From contig JAMLIB010000009.1 of assembly GCA_023954415.1 (NCBI GenBank), positions 62,001-126,000 of the forward strand: a stretch of 64,000 bases of DNA. Direction: 5' to 3'. The position numbers and the translations under genes were made by a program. The notes beneath the pieces are model-generated. The model did no database searches and was not told the origin of the DNA. It worked only from the letters and a program-made list of their open reading frames with translations. This document shows positions 16,233 to 24,774 of this stretch, one piece after another. Position 1 is the stretch's first letter, and each line of letters opens with the position of its first letter. This DNA is from Trueperaceae bacterium (GTDB taxonomy: Bacteria > Deinococcota > Deinococci > Deinococcales > Trueperaceae).

Positions 16233-16708
16233 GGCGCGGTGCTGGAGGGCGTCGCGGTGGCGGGAACCGTGATGACGGCGGCGTCGAGCACCGCCGGGTC
16301 TCTGTGCGCCGGCTTGTCGAAGTAGGCCTCGAAGCTGGCGTCACCGATGAAGCCGTCGACCCTGAACGTGTAGTTGCCCTGGACGGAAGGGATGAAGTTG
16401 CCCGTGTACCAGCCTTCCTTCGCCGCGTTGACCCGCAGCGTGAGGGTGAGCTCGCTGCCGTCCGGCGCCACGATGACGGCCGTGAGGCTCTTCTCGAGCC
16501 CCGCCACGGCCTCGCCGTTCGCGTTCCGAACCGCGAGGTCGATGCCGTTCATCTGACCGGTGTAGGCGGGGTTCACGAGGAGGCCGACTATGACCGTGTA
16601 GGCGCCGTCCAGGACGGCGATGGATTGGTGGGCGTAGGCGGCGCAGGTGAGGGTGAGGGCGGCGAGGGTGCTGGCGAGGGCGGTGGTGATCCGGCGTCTT
16701 CTTGTCAT
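16229..16708 (-). CDS. Exported Ig-like (YtkA/FixH-like) protein upstream of copC
   Basis: This 159-residue protein has a signal peptide (TALASTLAALTLTCAAYA) followed by a His at the mature end. The beta-rich domain contains VNPAYTGQMNGIDLAVRNANGE, APDGSELTLTLRV and FIPSVQGNYTFRVDGFIG, a pattern like YtkA/FixH-type immunoglobulin folds that often accompany copper genes. The C-terminal tail is Ala/Thr/Pro-rich. Start ATG 16708 overlaps the preceding stop as ATGA, and its own stop overlaps copC as ATGA. A role in extracytoplasmic copper handling is inferred only from context and fold. Confidence 0.72.
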   Translation of the reverse strand: MTRRRRITTALASTLAALTLTCAAYAHQSIAVLDGAYTVIVGLLVNPAYTGQMNGIDLAVRNANGEAVAGLEKSLTAVIVAPDGSELTLTLRVNAAKEGWYTGNFIPSVQGNYTFRVDGFIGDASFEAYFDKPAHRDPAVLDAAVITVPATATPSSTAP

Positions 16709-17163
16709 GCGGTCGCTCCTGACGGGATGGGGTGATTGTGGTTCGCCCGACCCGCACGGGCCCGCGTCGAAACGTGGCGTGCCGGGCCGGTCGGGGTATG
16801 AGTGTGGTCATCGAGCTTGAGTGGCCGCTGGAGGAAGATCGGCCGTGGAGGTGGCCCGCGGGCCAACGTCGGTTCGTGCAGCCACGACCGGAGCCGGGGC
16901 TCTCGCCGAGGTGGCAGCGCGTGAACAGGTGACCGTACGGGGGCAGCGCCTACCTCGGCGAGCGGTATCGCCGCGCTGAGCAGGCCGACCTGCTGCAGGT
17001 TGTGCACGTGCTCGGACGTGCCTTCCGGATGCTGATGGCCCGGGAAGTCCGTTCGAGCCGCCCAGCTGGGCAGGCTCACGAACAGGAGCAGCAGGGTGCA
17101 GATGAAGTGCGCGGCCGCGCCCGCTCGCAACGCTCGTGCCTGTCGTGCCGTGAACGTCATCAT
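16705..17163 (-). CDS. His-rich exported protein heading the copC operon
   Basis: The frame begins MMTFTARQARALRAG and has an N-terminal hydrophobic segment (AAHFICTLLLLFVSLPSWA) that looks like a signal peptide. The mature part starts with a His-rich stretch (PGHQHPEGTSEHVHN) and continues into a Pro/Arg-rich region with another His cluster (DDHTHTPTG) and NHNHP near the end. Such clusters often bind copper or other transition metals. I know no family for it. A TATGCT -10 (17177-17182) lies upstream, and two adjacent ATGs (17163, 17160) are possible starts. It overlaps the next gene by ATGA, forming a three-gene operon with the YtkA-like and CopC genes. Confidence 0.6.
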   Translation of the reverse strand: MMTFTARQARALRAGAAAHFICTLLLLFVSLPSWAARTDFPGHQHPEGTSEHVHNLQQVGLLSAAIPLAEVGAAPVRSPVHALPPRREPRLRSWLHEPTLARGPPPRPIFLQRPLKLDDHTHTPTGPARHVSTRARAGRANHNHPIPSGATA

Positions 17164-17383
17164 GCTCCGACTTGCGAGCATACGCGCATTCGTGCGTGAG
17201 CGCTGTTCAAGCGCTCTTCCAACCCGGTGCCCGAGGCCTTGCGCTGGCCCAGCGGAAGCGGGCCCCACCTACCGCCGTGCGGACACGACGCTTCTGCGCC
17301 ACCGACATCGGTCACGGAGACTCCTGTCGGAGCCCGCTATGCTGGCCTCCAGAACCCATCCTGACGTGTTGGAGGTCGCGAGC

Positions 17384-17863
17384 TTGACCGACGTTCCGAG
17401 GAGCACGAGGATCCCGGTAGGTGAGGACAGGCTTGGCCGGAGCCGGTCCGTGTTCGGCGTGATGCCGTTCGCGATCAAGGTCTCCTCCCGAGACAGTGGG
17501 GGCGCCTCTCTCGTGATCGAGCAGGCGAACGCCTACCGCGGAGGGCCGCCTCGACACCTTCACCACGACCAGGACGAGTGGTTCTACGTGGTCGAGGGCG
17601 AGTACGTCATCAGCATCGGCGAGGAGACGCACCGCCTCATGCCCGGCGACTCCGTGCTGGCTCCGCGGCGCGTCCCCCATGCGTGGGCGCTGGTCGGGCA
17701 TGCGCCAGGGCGCATGGTCATCGCGTTCTGGCCGGCCGGGAGGATGGAGGAGTTCTTCGATGCGGCCGTCGAACTCGACGGCACCCCCGCGCCGGATGTG
17801 GCGCGCCCACTGTTCGCGGCGTACGGCATGGAGGTCGTGGGTCCGCCGCTAGCCGTGGAGTAG
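17384..17863 (+). CDS. Cupin-domain protein
   Basis: This small cytoplasmic protein contains a single conserved cupin barrel. Motif 1 appears as HLHHDQDEWFYVVEGEY and motif 2 as MPGDSVLAPRRVPHAW, giving a likely metal site with three His and one Glu. Many such proteins are isomerases, dioxygenases or sensors, so the function is open. I prefer the TTG start at 17384 because GGAGGT (17371-17376) precedes it by seven bases; alternatives are ATG 17339 (15 residues longer) and GTG 17366. A TATGCT -10 element lies at 17338-17343. Confidence 0.8.
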   Translation: MTDVPRSTRIPVGEDRLGRSRSVFGVMPFAIKVSSRDSGGASLVIEQANAYRGGPPRHLHHDQDEWFYVVEGEYVISIGEETHRLMPGDSVLAPRRVPHAWALVGHAPGRMVIAFWPAGRMEEFFDAAVELDGTPAPDVARPLFAAYGMEVVGPPLAVE

Positions 17864-17964
17864 GCACGCGGCGCGGGTCTGTTCAGGCTTCCTGCGCGTC
17901 CGGGACGGGCCCGTGAGGCGCAACGCGTCGGTTCGCCACGGTTCCAGAGTAGGCTGATGCACCC

Positions 17965-18519
17965 ATGAGCGAGTCAGCTCCCACGGTCGAGATACGACCG
18001 GCCGTCGCTGCGGACGCCCCGGCCATCGCCCAGGTACACGTGACGACGTGGCGCGAGACCTACGCCGGACTGCTGCCAGACGACCTGCTGGCGAACCTGT
18101 CCGGCGAGCGGCGCGAGGCCCAGTGGGCGGCTCAGATAGCGGCCGCCGAGGCGCCGGGCAACACGAGCCGCGTCCTGGTCGCGACGGCGTCAGGCCGAGG
18201 GGTAGTGGGCTTCGCGTCCTGCGGGCCGGAGCGCGAACCGGAGCACGGTTTCGACGCCGAGCTCTACACCATCTACCTGTTGGCCGAGTTCCACGGCCGC
18301 GGCATCGGTAGGGAGCTCTTCGTGCGCATGTGCGAGCAGGCGCTCGCCGTCGGGTTCCGGTCGCTGCGCCTATGGGTGCTGGAGGGCAACCCTACGGCCG
18401 GCTTCTACGCTCACCTCGGCGGGGAGCCGGTCGGTCGGAAGAGCCTCGTACTGGGCGACGGCTCGTACTTCGAGACGGCGTTCGGCTGGCGCGACCTCTC
18501 GACCCTCACCCCGCGCTAG
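17965..18519 (+). CDS. GNAT-family N-acetyltransferase
   Basis: This 184-residue acetyl-CoA dependent transferase has the GNAT N-terminal part (IRPAVAADAPAIAQVHVTTWRE), the acetyl-CoA binding motif A in LLAEFHGRGIGREL, and the C-terminal WVLEGNPTAGFYAHLGGE. The early segment TWRETYAGLLPDDLL is typical of a broad subfamily with unknown substrates. ATG 17965 is nine bases after TAGGCT (17950-17955), so the transcript is leaderless or nearly so. The gene stands alone before tRNA-Leu. Confidence 0.9.
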   Translation: MSESAPTVEIRPAVAADAPAIAQVHVTTWRETYAGLLPDDLLANLSGERREAQWAAQIAAAEAPGNTSRVLVATASGRGVVGFASCGPEREPEHGFDAELYTIYLLAEFHGRGIGRELFVRMCEQALAVGFRSLRLWVLEGNPTAGFYAHLGGEPVGRKSLVLGDGSYFETAFGWRDLSTLTPR

Positions 18520-18555
18520 GGAGCCGGTGCCGCTGGTCGAGGTCGCCCTGCACGC

Positions 18556-18585
18556 TTGACGCCCCGCCTCCGCGGGCGATATCAT
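18556..18585 (+). promoter_or_regulatory. Promoter of tRNA-Leu
   Basis: TTGACG (18556-18561) and TATCAT (18580-18585) are separated by 18 bases. They lie 45 bases upstream of the mature tRNA 5' end. This is the best full -35/-10 promoter in the window. Confidence 0.75.
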
Positions 18586-18630
18586 CGTTTTCGCCTTGTG
18601 GACGGTGTTGCAAGCGTTCACGGCGCCCGA

Positions 18631-18717
18631 GCCGAGGTGGCGGAATAGGTAGACGCGCCAGCTTGAGGGGCTGGTGGCCGCAAGGCTGTAGGGGTTCAAG
18701 TCCCCTCCTCGGCACCA
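18631..18717 (+). tRNA. tRNA-Leu (anticodon GAG), CCA encoded
   Basis: The 87-base gene folds as a class II tRNA. The acceptor stem is GCCGAGG/CCTCGGC. The anticodon stem is CCAGC/GCTGG with loop TTGAGGG, giving anticodon GAG at 18665-18667. It has a long variable arm (TGGCCGCAAGGCTG region), T-loop GTTCAAGTC, and encoded ACCA at the end. GAG reads CTC and CTT leucine codons; CTC is very common in this genome. Confidence 0.97.
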
Positions 18718-18735
18718 AGGAAAAGGCGAACCGCG

Positions 18736-18767
18736 AGGTGGGACCGACGCTAGCGTCGGTCCCACCT
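18736..18767 (+). terminator. 32-base perfect palindrome after tRNA-Leu
   Basis: The two 16-base halves (18736-18751, 18752-18767) are exact reverse complements without spacer. It lies 18 bases after the tRNA CCA end and should terminate the tRNA transcript. It is built like the palindrome at 13272-13305, and no U-tract follows. Confidence 0.72.
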
Positions 18768-18850
18768 TCGCTTGGTGAGCGGCGCGAGGCTCGATGCACG
18801 GGGCGAGAACGGCCCTCGCTGCGCCGATCGGAGGCCGGCACCGCCGTTGA

Positions 18851-18885
18851 GGCGGAAGCCCGCGCGCCCGCGGTGGACTTCCGCC
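18851..18885 (+). other. Hairpin in the intergenic stretch before the DinG gene
   Basis: GGCGGAAG (18851-18858) and CTTCCGCC (18878-18885) pair around a 19-base loop. I see no gene between the tRNA terminator and 18930. The hairpin lies upstream of the leaderless helicase promoter and its role is unknown. Confidence 0.35.
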
Positions 18886-18929
18886 TATCCCGCTGGGAGC
18901 CGCCTGGGCGACGCGTGATAGCTTGACCC

Positions 18930-20564
18930 ATGCCTCTGGTCGACCGCCGCCTTGGAGCCCGCCGCCTCGGAGCCGATCGCGAAGCGGATGGCGCGGCCGA
19001 TCGCGGCGGGGGCAGGGGCCAGCCGCCCGCCAGCTTCCCGTTCCCCCGCTTCCGGCCGGGGCAGGGCGAGGCGCTGACGCGCGCGCGCGAGGCGTTCTCG
19101 GAAGGCAAGCGTTTCGTTGTCATCGAGGCGCCCACCGGCGCGGGGAAGAGCGCCGTCGCGGTCACGCTCGCGCGCGAGGCCAACTCGGCGTTCGTGCTCA
19201 CCAACCAGAAGGTCCTGCAAGACCAGTACGTCCGCGACTTCCCCGACCTCGCCCTCCTCAAGGGGCGGGCCAACTACGACTGCCTCGTGGCGCCCACGCA
19301 CGCCGCGGCCGCCCCGTGCATCGTCGGCCGCCGCTTCCCCCAGTGCGACGACTGCCCGTACTTCACGGCCAAGGACGTCGCCATGCAGGCGAACGTTGCC
19401 ATGCTCAACTACGCGTACTTCCTGGCGGAACTCAACTACGCCGGCGGCTTCGCCCCTCGTGAGCTCCTGATCCTGGACGAGGCGCACAATGCCGAGGGCG
19501 CGCTCATGAGCTTCGTGCAGGTCGTCCTGAGCGAGGGCGCGCTCCTGCGCGCCGGCCTGCAGCGCCCCCTGCCGCCCGATCTGGGCGACGAGCTCGCCTT
19601 CGAGTTTGCCGAGCTGCTCCTGCCCGAGCTGCGCGAGCGGTCCACGGCCGTCGAGCTGCTCATCAAGCAGGAGGCCGGCGAGGAGGCCTCGCTGCAACAC
19701 CTGAAGACGAAGCAGTGGCTCGACGGGCAGGCCGGCCGCATCGAGCTCCTCCTCGACAGCCATGAGTCCGGCGAGGTCGACTGGGTAGTCGAGCGCCGCG
19801 TCGAGCGTGACGGCGCCAGCATCGTCTTCAAGCCCATCGAGGTCGCGGCCCTCGCGAACGAGTTCCTGTTCGCCTACGCCGACAAGGTCCTGATGCTCTC
19901 GGCCACGATCCTCGACGCGCCCACGTTCCTGCGCAGCCTCGGCATCGAGCCGGAGGAGGCGGAGGTCGTCGCGGTGCCGTCGACCTTCCCGCCGGAGAAC
20001 CGCCCCATCGTGGTGTGGCCGGTCGCGCGCCTCACTCGTCACTACCAGGACCGCGACCTGCCGCTGCTCGCCAAGGCCGTCAACGAGCTCGCCCTGCGGC
20101 ACGAGGACGAGAAGGGCGTCGTGCACGCGCACTCCTACAAGATCGCGAGCTACCTGGCCAAGAACCTCGACGCGGAGGTGCGCTGGCGCGTCGTCACCCA
20201 CGAGGGCGCCAGCGGGAGGGAGGCGGCGCTCGCCAAGCACATGGCGGCCTCCGAGCCGACAATCCTGCTCACTCCGAGCATGACGGAAGGGATAGACCTG
20301 GCCGAGGACCTCTCGCGCTGGCAAGTGCTCTGCAAGGTGCCGTACCCGTACCTTGGCGACAAGCAGGTGGCGGCGCGCATGGAGCGCGACCGCGACTGGT
20401 ACGACTGGCGCACGACCCTGAGCGTCGTGCAGGCCTACGGGCGGAGCGTCAGGAGTGAGGAGGACCAGGCGGTCACGTACCTGCTCGACGCCGACTTCCC
20501 GAACTTCCTCCGGCGGCAGTACCGGCGGCTGCCGCCCTGGTTCGTAGAGGCGCTCGAGAACTGA
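18930..20564 (+). CDS. DinG/XPD-type ATP-dependent iron-sulfur helicase
   Basis: This 544-residue superfamily 2 helicase has Walker A EAPTGAGKSAVAV near residue 67, DEAH box LLILDEAHNAEG, motif III LSATI, and motif VI QAYGRSVRSEED. Four cysteines at 118, 130, 139 and 142 (NYDC, PC, QCDDC) fit the 4Fe-4S cluster of the XPD/DinG family, which unwinds 5'-3' and resolves R-loops or G-quadruplex structures. It is shorter than E. coli DinG. ATG 18930 is five bases after TAGCTT (18919-18924), so it is probably leaderless. The first 35 residues are variable, so a slightly later start is possible. Confidence 0.92.
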   Translation: MPLVDRRLGARRLGADREADGAADRGGGRGQPPASFPFPRFRPGQGEALTRAREAFSEGKRFVVIEAPTGAGKSAVAVTLAREANSAFVLTNQKVLQDQYVRDFPDLALLKGRANYDCLVAPTHAAAAPCIVGRRFPQCDDCPYFTAKDVAMQANVAMLNYAYFLAELNYAGGFAPRELLILDEAHNAEGALMSFVQVVLSEGALLRAGLQRPLPPDLGDELAFEFAELLLPELRERSTAVELLIKQEAGEEASLQHLKTKQWLDGQAGRIELLLDSHESGEVDWVVERRVERDGASIVFKPIEVAALANEFLFAYADKVLMLSATILDAPTFLRSLGIEPEEAEVVAVPSTFPPENRPIVVWPVARLTRHYQDRDLPLLAKAVNELALRHEDEKGVVHAHSYKIASYLAKNLDAEVRWRVVTHEGASGREAALAKHMAASEPTILLTPSMTEGIDLAEDLSRWQVLCKVPYPYLGDKQVAARMERDRDWYDWRTTLSVVQAYGRSVRSEEDQAVTYLLDADFPNFLRRQYRRLPPWFVEALEN

Positions 20565-20595
20565 GTGCGGGCCGGCGACCGGCTCGCGGCCTCGA

Positions 20596-21051
20596 TCAGG
20601 CGAACGGGAGGCGCGTCTGGCGCTCGAGGTTCGTGCGCAGCACCATCGTCGTCTCGGTGCGCTCGACGCCCTCGGTGGTGAAGAGGCGGTCGAGGAAGGC
20701 GTCGAGGGCGACGGTCGAGGCGAGGCGCACCTTGGCGATGAACGAGTACGTGCCCGCCACGGCGTGCAGCTCCTCGATCTCCGGGTACTCTAGGAGCCGC
20801 TCGACGAGCCGCTGGGCCGGCTTGCGCGGCTGCGGCGCTATGGCCACGTACGCCGTGATCGTCAGGCCCACGGCGACCGGGTCGATGTCGGCGTGGTAGC
20901 CGCGGATCACGCCGGCCTGCTCGAGCTTCTTGACCCGCTCACCGATGGCGGGGGCCGACAGCCCGACGGTCTTGGCCACCGACGCGTGCGACGCCCGACC
21001 GTCGACGAGCAAGATCTCCAGGATGCGGCGGTCCACGGCGTCGAACTCCAT
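20596..21051 (-). CDS. Lrp/AsnC-family transcriptional regulator
   Basis: This 151-residue protein has the AsnC-type helix-turn-helix at its N-terminus (MEFDAVDRRILEILLVDGRASHASVAKTVG, then ERVKKLEQAGVIRGYHADID) and a C-terminal ligand-binding RAM domain (TYSFIAKVRLASTVALDAFLD). Such regulators respond to amino acids and bind as octamers. I choose ATG 21051 because a TACATT -10 (21063-21068) overlaps the longer alternative start. The gene is divergent from ymdB, and a perfect inverted repeat lies between them, a plausible binding site. Confidence 0.92.
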   Translation of the reverse strand: MEFDAVDRRILEILLVDGRASHASVAKTVGLSAPAIGERVKKLEQAGVIRGYHADIDPVAVGLTITAYVAIAPQPRKPAQRLVERLLEYPEIEELHAVAGTYSFIAKVRLASTVALDAFLDRLFTTEGVERTETTMVLRTNLERQTRLPFA

Positions 21052-21078
21052 GCTCAGGCCCGAATGTATCACGTGTCC

Positions 21079-21097
21079 CGGCAGGAGTATCCTGCCG
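21079..21097. promoter_or_regulatory. Inverted repeat overlapping the ymdB -10 element
   Basis: CGGCAGGA (21079-21086) and TCCTGCCG (21090-21097) surround a 3-base centre. The right arm contains most of the TATCCT -10 (21088-21093) of ymdB. It could be an operator, perhaps for the divergent Lrp-type regulator, though it does not resemble the AT-rich Lrp consensus. Confidence 0.45.
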
Positions 21098-21098
21098 T

Positions 21099-21878
21099 GT
21101 GCGAGTCCTGTTCATCGGCGACGTGTTCGCCACCCCAGGCATGCGGGCAGCCCAGGCGTACCTGGCGGCGGTGCGGCATGAGTACGACTTCGTGATCGTC
21201 AACGGCGAGAACGCGGCCGGCGGCTTCGGCATCACCCGCCGCCACTTCGAGCAGCTGCGCTCGGCCGGCGCCGACGTCGTCACGCTCGGCAACCACGCCT
21301 TCGATCAGTCCGAGGTCGTCCCCCTGCTCGAGGAGACGCCGCGCCTGCTCCGCGCCGCCAACTTCCCGCCCGGCACGCCCGGGCTCGGCTGGGCGGCGTA
21401 CGACGTGCCGAGCGGCGGTCGCATCGTGGTGGCGCAGCTGATGGGCCGGGTCTTCATGGACCCGCTCGACGACCCGTACCGGGTGGTCGACGCGATCCTC
21501 GAGGAGGTCCCTAGCGGCATGCCCGTCATCGTCGACTTCCACGCCGAGGCGACGAGCGAGAAGAAGGTCATGGGCTACCACCTCGCCGGCCGCGTGAGCG
21601 CCGTCCTCGGCACGCACACGCACGTCACCACCGCCGACGAGCAGGTGTTCAAGGGCACCGCCTACATCACGGATGTCGGCATGACGGGCGTGCAGGGCTC
21701 CTCGATCGGCATGGCGTTCGAGGAGGTGCACACCCGCTTCGTCACGAAGCTACCGGCCAAGTACCGGCCGGCCGCCGGACAGGCGAGCGTGAGCGCGGTG
21801 GCCATCGAGCTGGACGGGGCGAGGGCCGTATCTGTGACCCGCCTGCGCTGGGAGCACGGCGACAAGGACCCGGAGTGA
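21099..21878 (+). CDS. ymdB: YmdB-family metallophosphodiesterase (DR1281-like)
   Basis: This 259-residue calcineurin-like enzyme belongs to the TIGR00282/YmdB family. The B. subtilis member hydrolyses 2',3'-cyclic nucleotides and affects RNA turnover and motility; the D. radiodurans member DR1281 has a known structure. Metal-binding motifs are visible: IGDVFATPGM, VNGENAAGG, TLGNHAFDQ, DFHAEATSEK, and GTHTHVTTAD near residue 170. GTG 21099 lies five bases after TATCCT, giving a leaderless mRNA. In many bacteria the gene neighbours RNase Y (rny), but not here. Confidence 0.93.
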   Translation: MRVLFIGDVFATPGMRAAQAYLAAVRHEYDFVIVNGENAAGGFGITRRHFEQLRSAGADVVTLGNHAFDQSEVVPLLEETPRLLRAANFPPGTPGLGWAAYDVPSGGRIVVAQLMGRVFMDPLDDPYRVVDAILEEVPSGMPVIVDFHAEATSEKKVMGYHLAGRVSAVLGTHTHVTTADEQVFKGTAYITDVGMTGVQGSSIGMAFEEVHTRFVTKLPAKYRPAAGQASVSAVAIELDGARAVSVTRLRWEHGDKDPE

Positions 21879-21951
21879 CGGCCGAACGGGCGGCCTACGG
21901 GCCCGCCGAGGCCGGACCGCGCCGGCAGCGCGGCGACGTGGACGTGCCGCG

Positions 21952-24681
21952 ATGACCGACCAGCCGCCCGTCGTGGCCGCCAGCTTCAAGCTCCTCTCGA
22001 GCGACGTCGACTTCCTCGCCACCGCCCTCGGCGACGTGCTGCGCGAGCTGGAAGGGGAGCGCCTCTTCCGACTCGTCGAGCGCGTCAGGCACCTCACCAA
22101 GCGGCTGCGCGCCGGCGACGCCGGGGTGGCGGCGGAGCTGGACGAGCTCCTGCGTTCGCTCGACACGGCGACGGCCGAGCGGCTGGTGCGCGCCTTCACC
22201 GTCTACTTCCAGCTCGTCAACCTCGCCGAGGAGATCCACCGCGTCCGCGTCAACCGTCACCGCGAGCGCGGCGCCACCGTCGACGAGCCCCGTGCCGAGA
22301 GCCTCGCGGCCGCCGTGAAGGCCCTGCGCGACCTCGGGCTGAACCGCAAGGAGGCCGCGGCGTTCCTGCGCGACCTCGACCTGCAGCTCACCGTCACGGC
22401 CCACCCCACCGAGGTGAAGCGCTACACGGTCAGGCTCAAGCTCGAGCGCATCGGCGAGGCGCTCAGGCGCCTGCACGAGACGGAGCTGGCGCCCCGCGCC
22501 AGGGAGGTCCTCAAGGAGAGCATCCACGCCGAGATCGCCACGCTCTGGCTCACCCGCGAGGTGGCGCTCGAGCGACCGAGCGTCCTCGACGAGGTGAAGA
22601 GCGCGCTCTACTACTTCAGGCGCTCGCTGCTCGACGTGGTGCCGCGCCTGATGGCCGAGCTAGAGGAGGCGCTCGACGCGTACTTCCCCGAAGGCGCCAC
22701 CGGCCGCGCCGGCCACCGCGGCCCACCGAGCGACGCCCCTGCGCCGGTCCTGCGCTTCCGCTCCTGGATCGGCGGCGACCGCGACGGCAATCCTTACGTG
22801 ACCCCCGAGGTCATGCGCGAGGCGTTCGCCCTGCAGGCGGGGGTGGCCAACGAGGCCTACGTCGCGGACGTGGAGGGCCTCGTGCAGCGCCTCTCCCAGT
22901 GGGAGGGCCGGCTGATGCTCACGGAGGAGTTCCGCGCGGCGCTGGCGCTGCGCGACGACTCCGAGGGCCGCAGCCCGCGCTTCGAGGGTGAGCCGTACCG
23001 CCGGTGGCTCGAGCATATGTACAAGGCGCTCGTGCGGGAGGGCTCCGATCCGGGCGCGTACCCCGGCGGTGAGCCGGGCTACCGCGCCGACCTCGCGCGC
23101 CTCGAGGCGGCCTTGCGCTTCGGGCACGGTGGTCGGCCGGCCGATGCCTTCGTACGGCCCGCCATGCGCCGCGCCGCCGCGTTCGGCTTCCCGTTGGCGC
23201 CGCTGGACATCCGGGAGCACAGCCGTGTGCACGAGGTGGCGGTCGCGAGCGTCCTGGCCGCGGGCGCCGTCCACCCCGACTACCTGGCGCTGCCGGAGAG
23301 GGAGCGCATCGCCGTCCTGGCCCGCGAGCTCGCCTCGCCGCGGCCCCTGCTCGGGCGCGGTGCAAGCATGGCGCCGGAGGCCGAGCGGGCGCTCGCCTTC
23401 CTGGCCGAGTTCCGGCGCGCCGCCGACCTGCACGGCGCCGGGGCCCACGGCAGCACCATCGTCAGCATGACCGAGGGCGCGTCAGACGTCCTGGAGGCCC
23501 TCCTCCTCGCCAAGGAGGCGGGCGTCGGCGAGATCGAGGCCACGCCGCTCTTCGAGACGCTCGCCGACCTGCGCGCGGCGCCGGGAGTGATGCGTGAGCT
23601 CTTCGCCGTCCCCGCCTACCTGGCGCACGTGCGACGTCGCGGCGTGCAAGAGGTCATGATCGGCTACTCGGATTCGAACAAGGACGTCGGCTTCGTGTCG
23701 GCCTCCTGGGCGCTCTACCTGGCGCAAGAGGAGCTTGCCGGGGTGTGCAGGGAGATCGGCGTCCCGCTGCGCATCTTCCACGGGCGCGGCACGAGCATCG
23801 GTAGGGGAGGGGGACCTGCCGGCGCGGCCATCCTCGCCCAACCGCCTGGCAGCCTGGCAGGACGCATGCGCCTCACGGAGCAGGGCGAGGCGCTGTCCGA
23901 CCGCTACTCCGACCCCGACCTCGCTCACCGCCACCTCGAGCAGGTGATGCACGCCTTCATCCTGGCCAGCGCCCGCGACGCGCGTGAGCTCCCCACCGTC
24001 GACGAGCGTTACCGCGCCGCCATGGACGCGGGCGCGGAGGCGGCCATGACCCGCTACCGGTCGCTCGTGCAGGACGAGGGGTTCATGGAGTTCTTCAAGC
24101 AGGTCACGCCCATCGAGGAGCTCGCCCAGCTCAACCTCGGCTCGCGCCCGACGCGCCGCGCCGGCGCCCCGAGCATGGCCAACCTGCGCGCCATCCCGTG
24201 GGTGTTCGCCTTCACCCAGTGCCGCGCCAACCTCCCGGGCTGGTACGGCCTTGGGGCGGCCCTCGAGGCCATCGGGCCGGAGCCGGGGCGCGAGATGTAC
24301 CGTGAATGGCCGTTCTTCACGACGATGATCGATTTCGCGCAGATGAGCTTAGCGAAGGCCGACATGCCCATCTTCCGGGCGTACCTCGGCCTCGTCGACG
24401 CCTCGCTGCGGCACTTCGGGGAGCGCATCGAACGCCACCACGCCCAGACGACCGCGCTGGTGGAGGAGATCACGGGCGCCCCGCTGCTCGCCCAGGACCC
24501 GGTGCTGGCGCGGGCCTTGCAACTGCGCAACCCGTACGTCGACCCCATCAGCCGCCTGCAGGTCGAGCTCCTGCGCCGCCTCAGGCGGCAGCCGCCCGAG
24601 GGCCCGGACCGCGAGGCGCTCGCGTACGGGGTGATGCTCTCGCTGATGGGTGTGAGCGCGGGCATGCGGAACACGGGCTGA
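21952..24681 (+). CDS. ppc: Phosphoenolpyruvate carboxylase
   Basis: PEP carboxylase makes oxaloacetate from phosphoenolpyruvate and bicarbonate to refill the TCA cycle. The 909-residue protein has the catalytic His in TAHPTEVKRYTV (about residue 149), FRSWIGGDRDGNPYVT, the YSDSNKDVGF signature, the Arg/Gly-rich FHGRGTSIGRGGGPAGAAIL loop, and the C-terminal GMRNTG. The usual second signature reads GGAPAHAA in many enzymes; here it is GGGPAGAA. The start ATG 21952 follows ymdB by 73 bases and has no strong ribosome site. Confidence 0.95.
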   Translation: MTDQPPVVAASFKLLSSDVDFLATALGDVLRELEGERLFRLVERVRHLTKRLRAGDAGVAAELDELLRSLDTATAERLVRAFTVYFQLVNLAEEIHRVRVNRHRERGATVDEPRAESLAAAVKALRDLGLNRKEAAAFLRDLDLQLTVTAHPTEVKRYTVRLKLERIGEALRRLHETELAPRAREVLKESIHAEIATLWLTREVALERPSVLDEVKSALYYFRRSLLDVVPRLMAELEEALDAYFPEGATGRAGHRGPPSDAPAPVLRFRSWIGGDRDGNPYVTPEVMREAFALQAGVANEAYVADVEGLVQRLSQWEGRLMLTEEFRAALALRDDSEGRSPRFEGEPYRRWLEHMYKALVREGSDPGAYPGGEPGYRADLARLEAALRFGHGGRPADAFVRPAMRRAAAFGFPLAPLDIREHSRVHEVAVASVLAAGAVHPDYLALPERERIAVLARELASPRPLLGRGASMAPEAERALAFLAEFRRAADLHGAGAHGSTIVSMTEGASDVLEALLLAKEAGVGEIEATPLFETLADLRAAPGVMRELFAVPAYLAHVRRRGVQEVMIGYSDSNKDVGFVSASWALYLAQEELAGVCREIGVPLRIFHGRGTSIGRGGGPAGAAILAQPPGSLAGRMRLTEQGEALSDRYSDPDLAHRHLEQVMHAFILASARDARELPTVDERYRAAMDAGAEAAMTRYRSLVQDEGFMEFFKQVTPIEELAQLNLGSRPTRRAGAPSMANLRAIPWVFAFTQCRANLPGWYGLGAALEAIGPEPGREMYREWPFFTTMIDFAQMSLAKADMPIFRAYLGLVDASLRHFGERIERHHAQTTALVEEITGAPLLAQDPVLARALQLRNPYVDPISRLQVELLRRLRRQPPEGPDREALAYGVMLSLMGVSAGMRNTG

Positions 24682-24774
24682 TCGGACTGGTCGGACCAAT
24701 ACCGTCGCGCTACGCGTTTCTCATGTGCGGCGCGCTAGCATGGCGCAAGCTGTAAACCGCGCAAGGAGCGTGGA

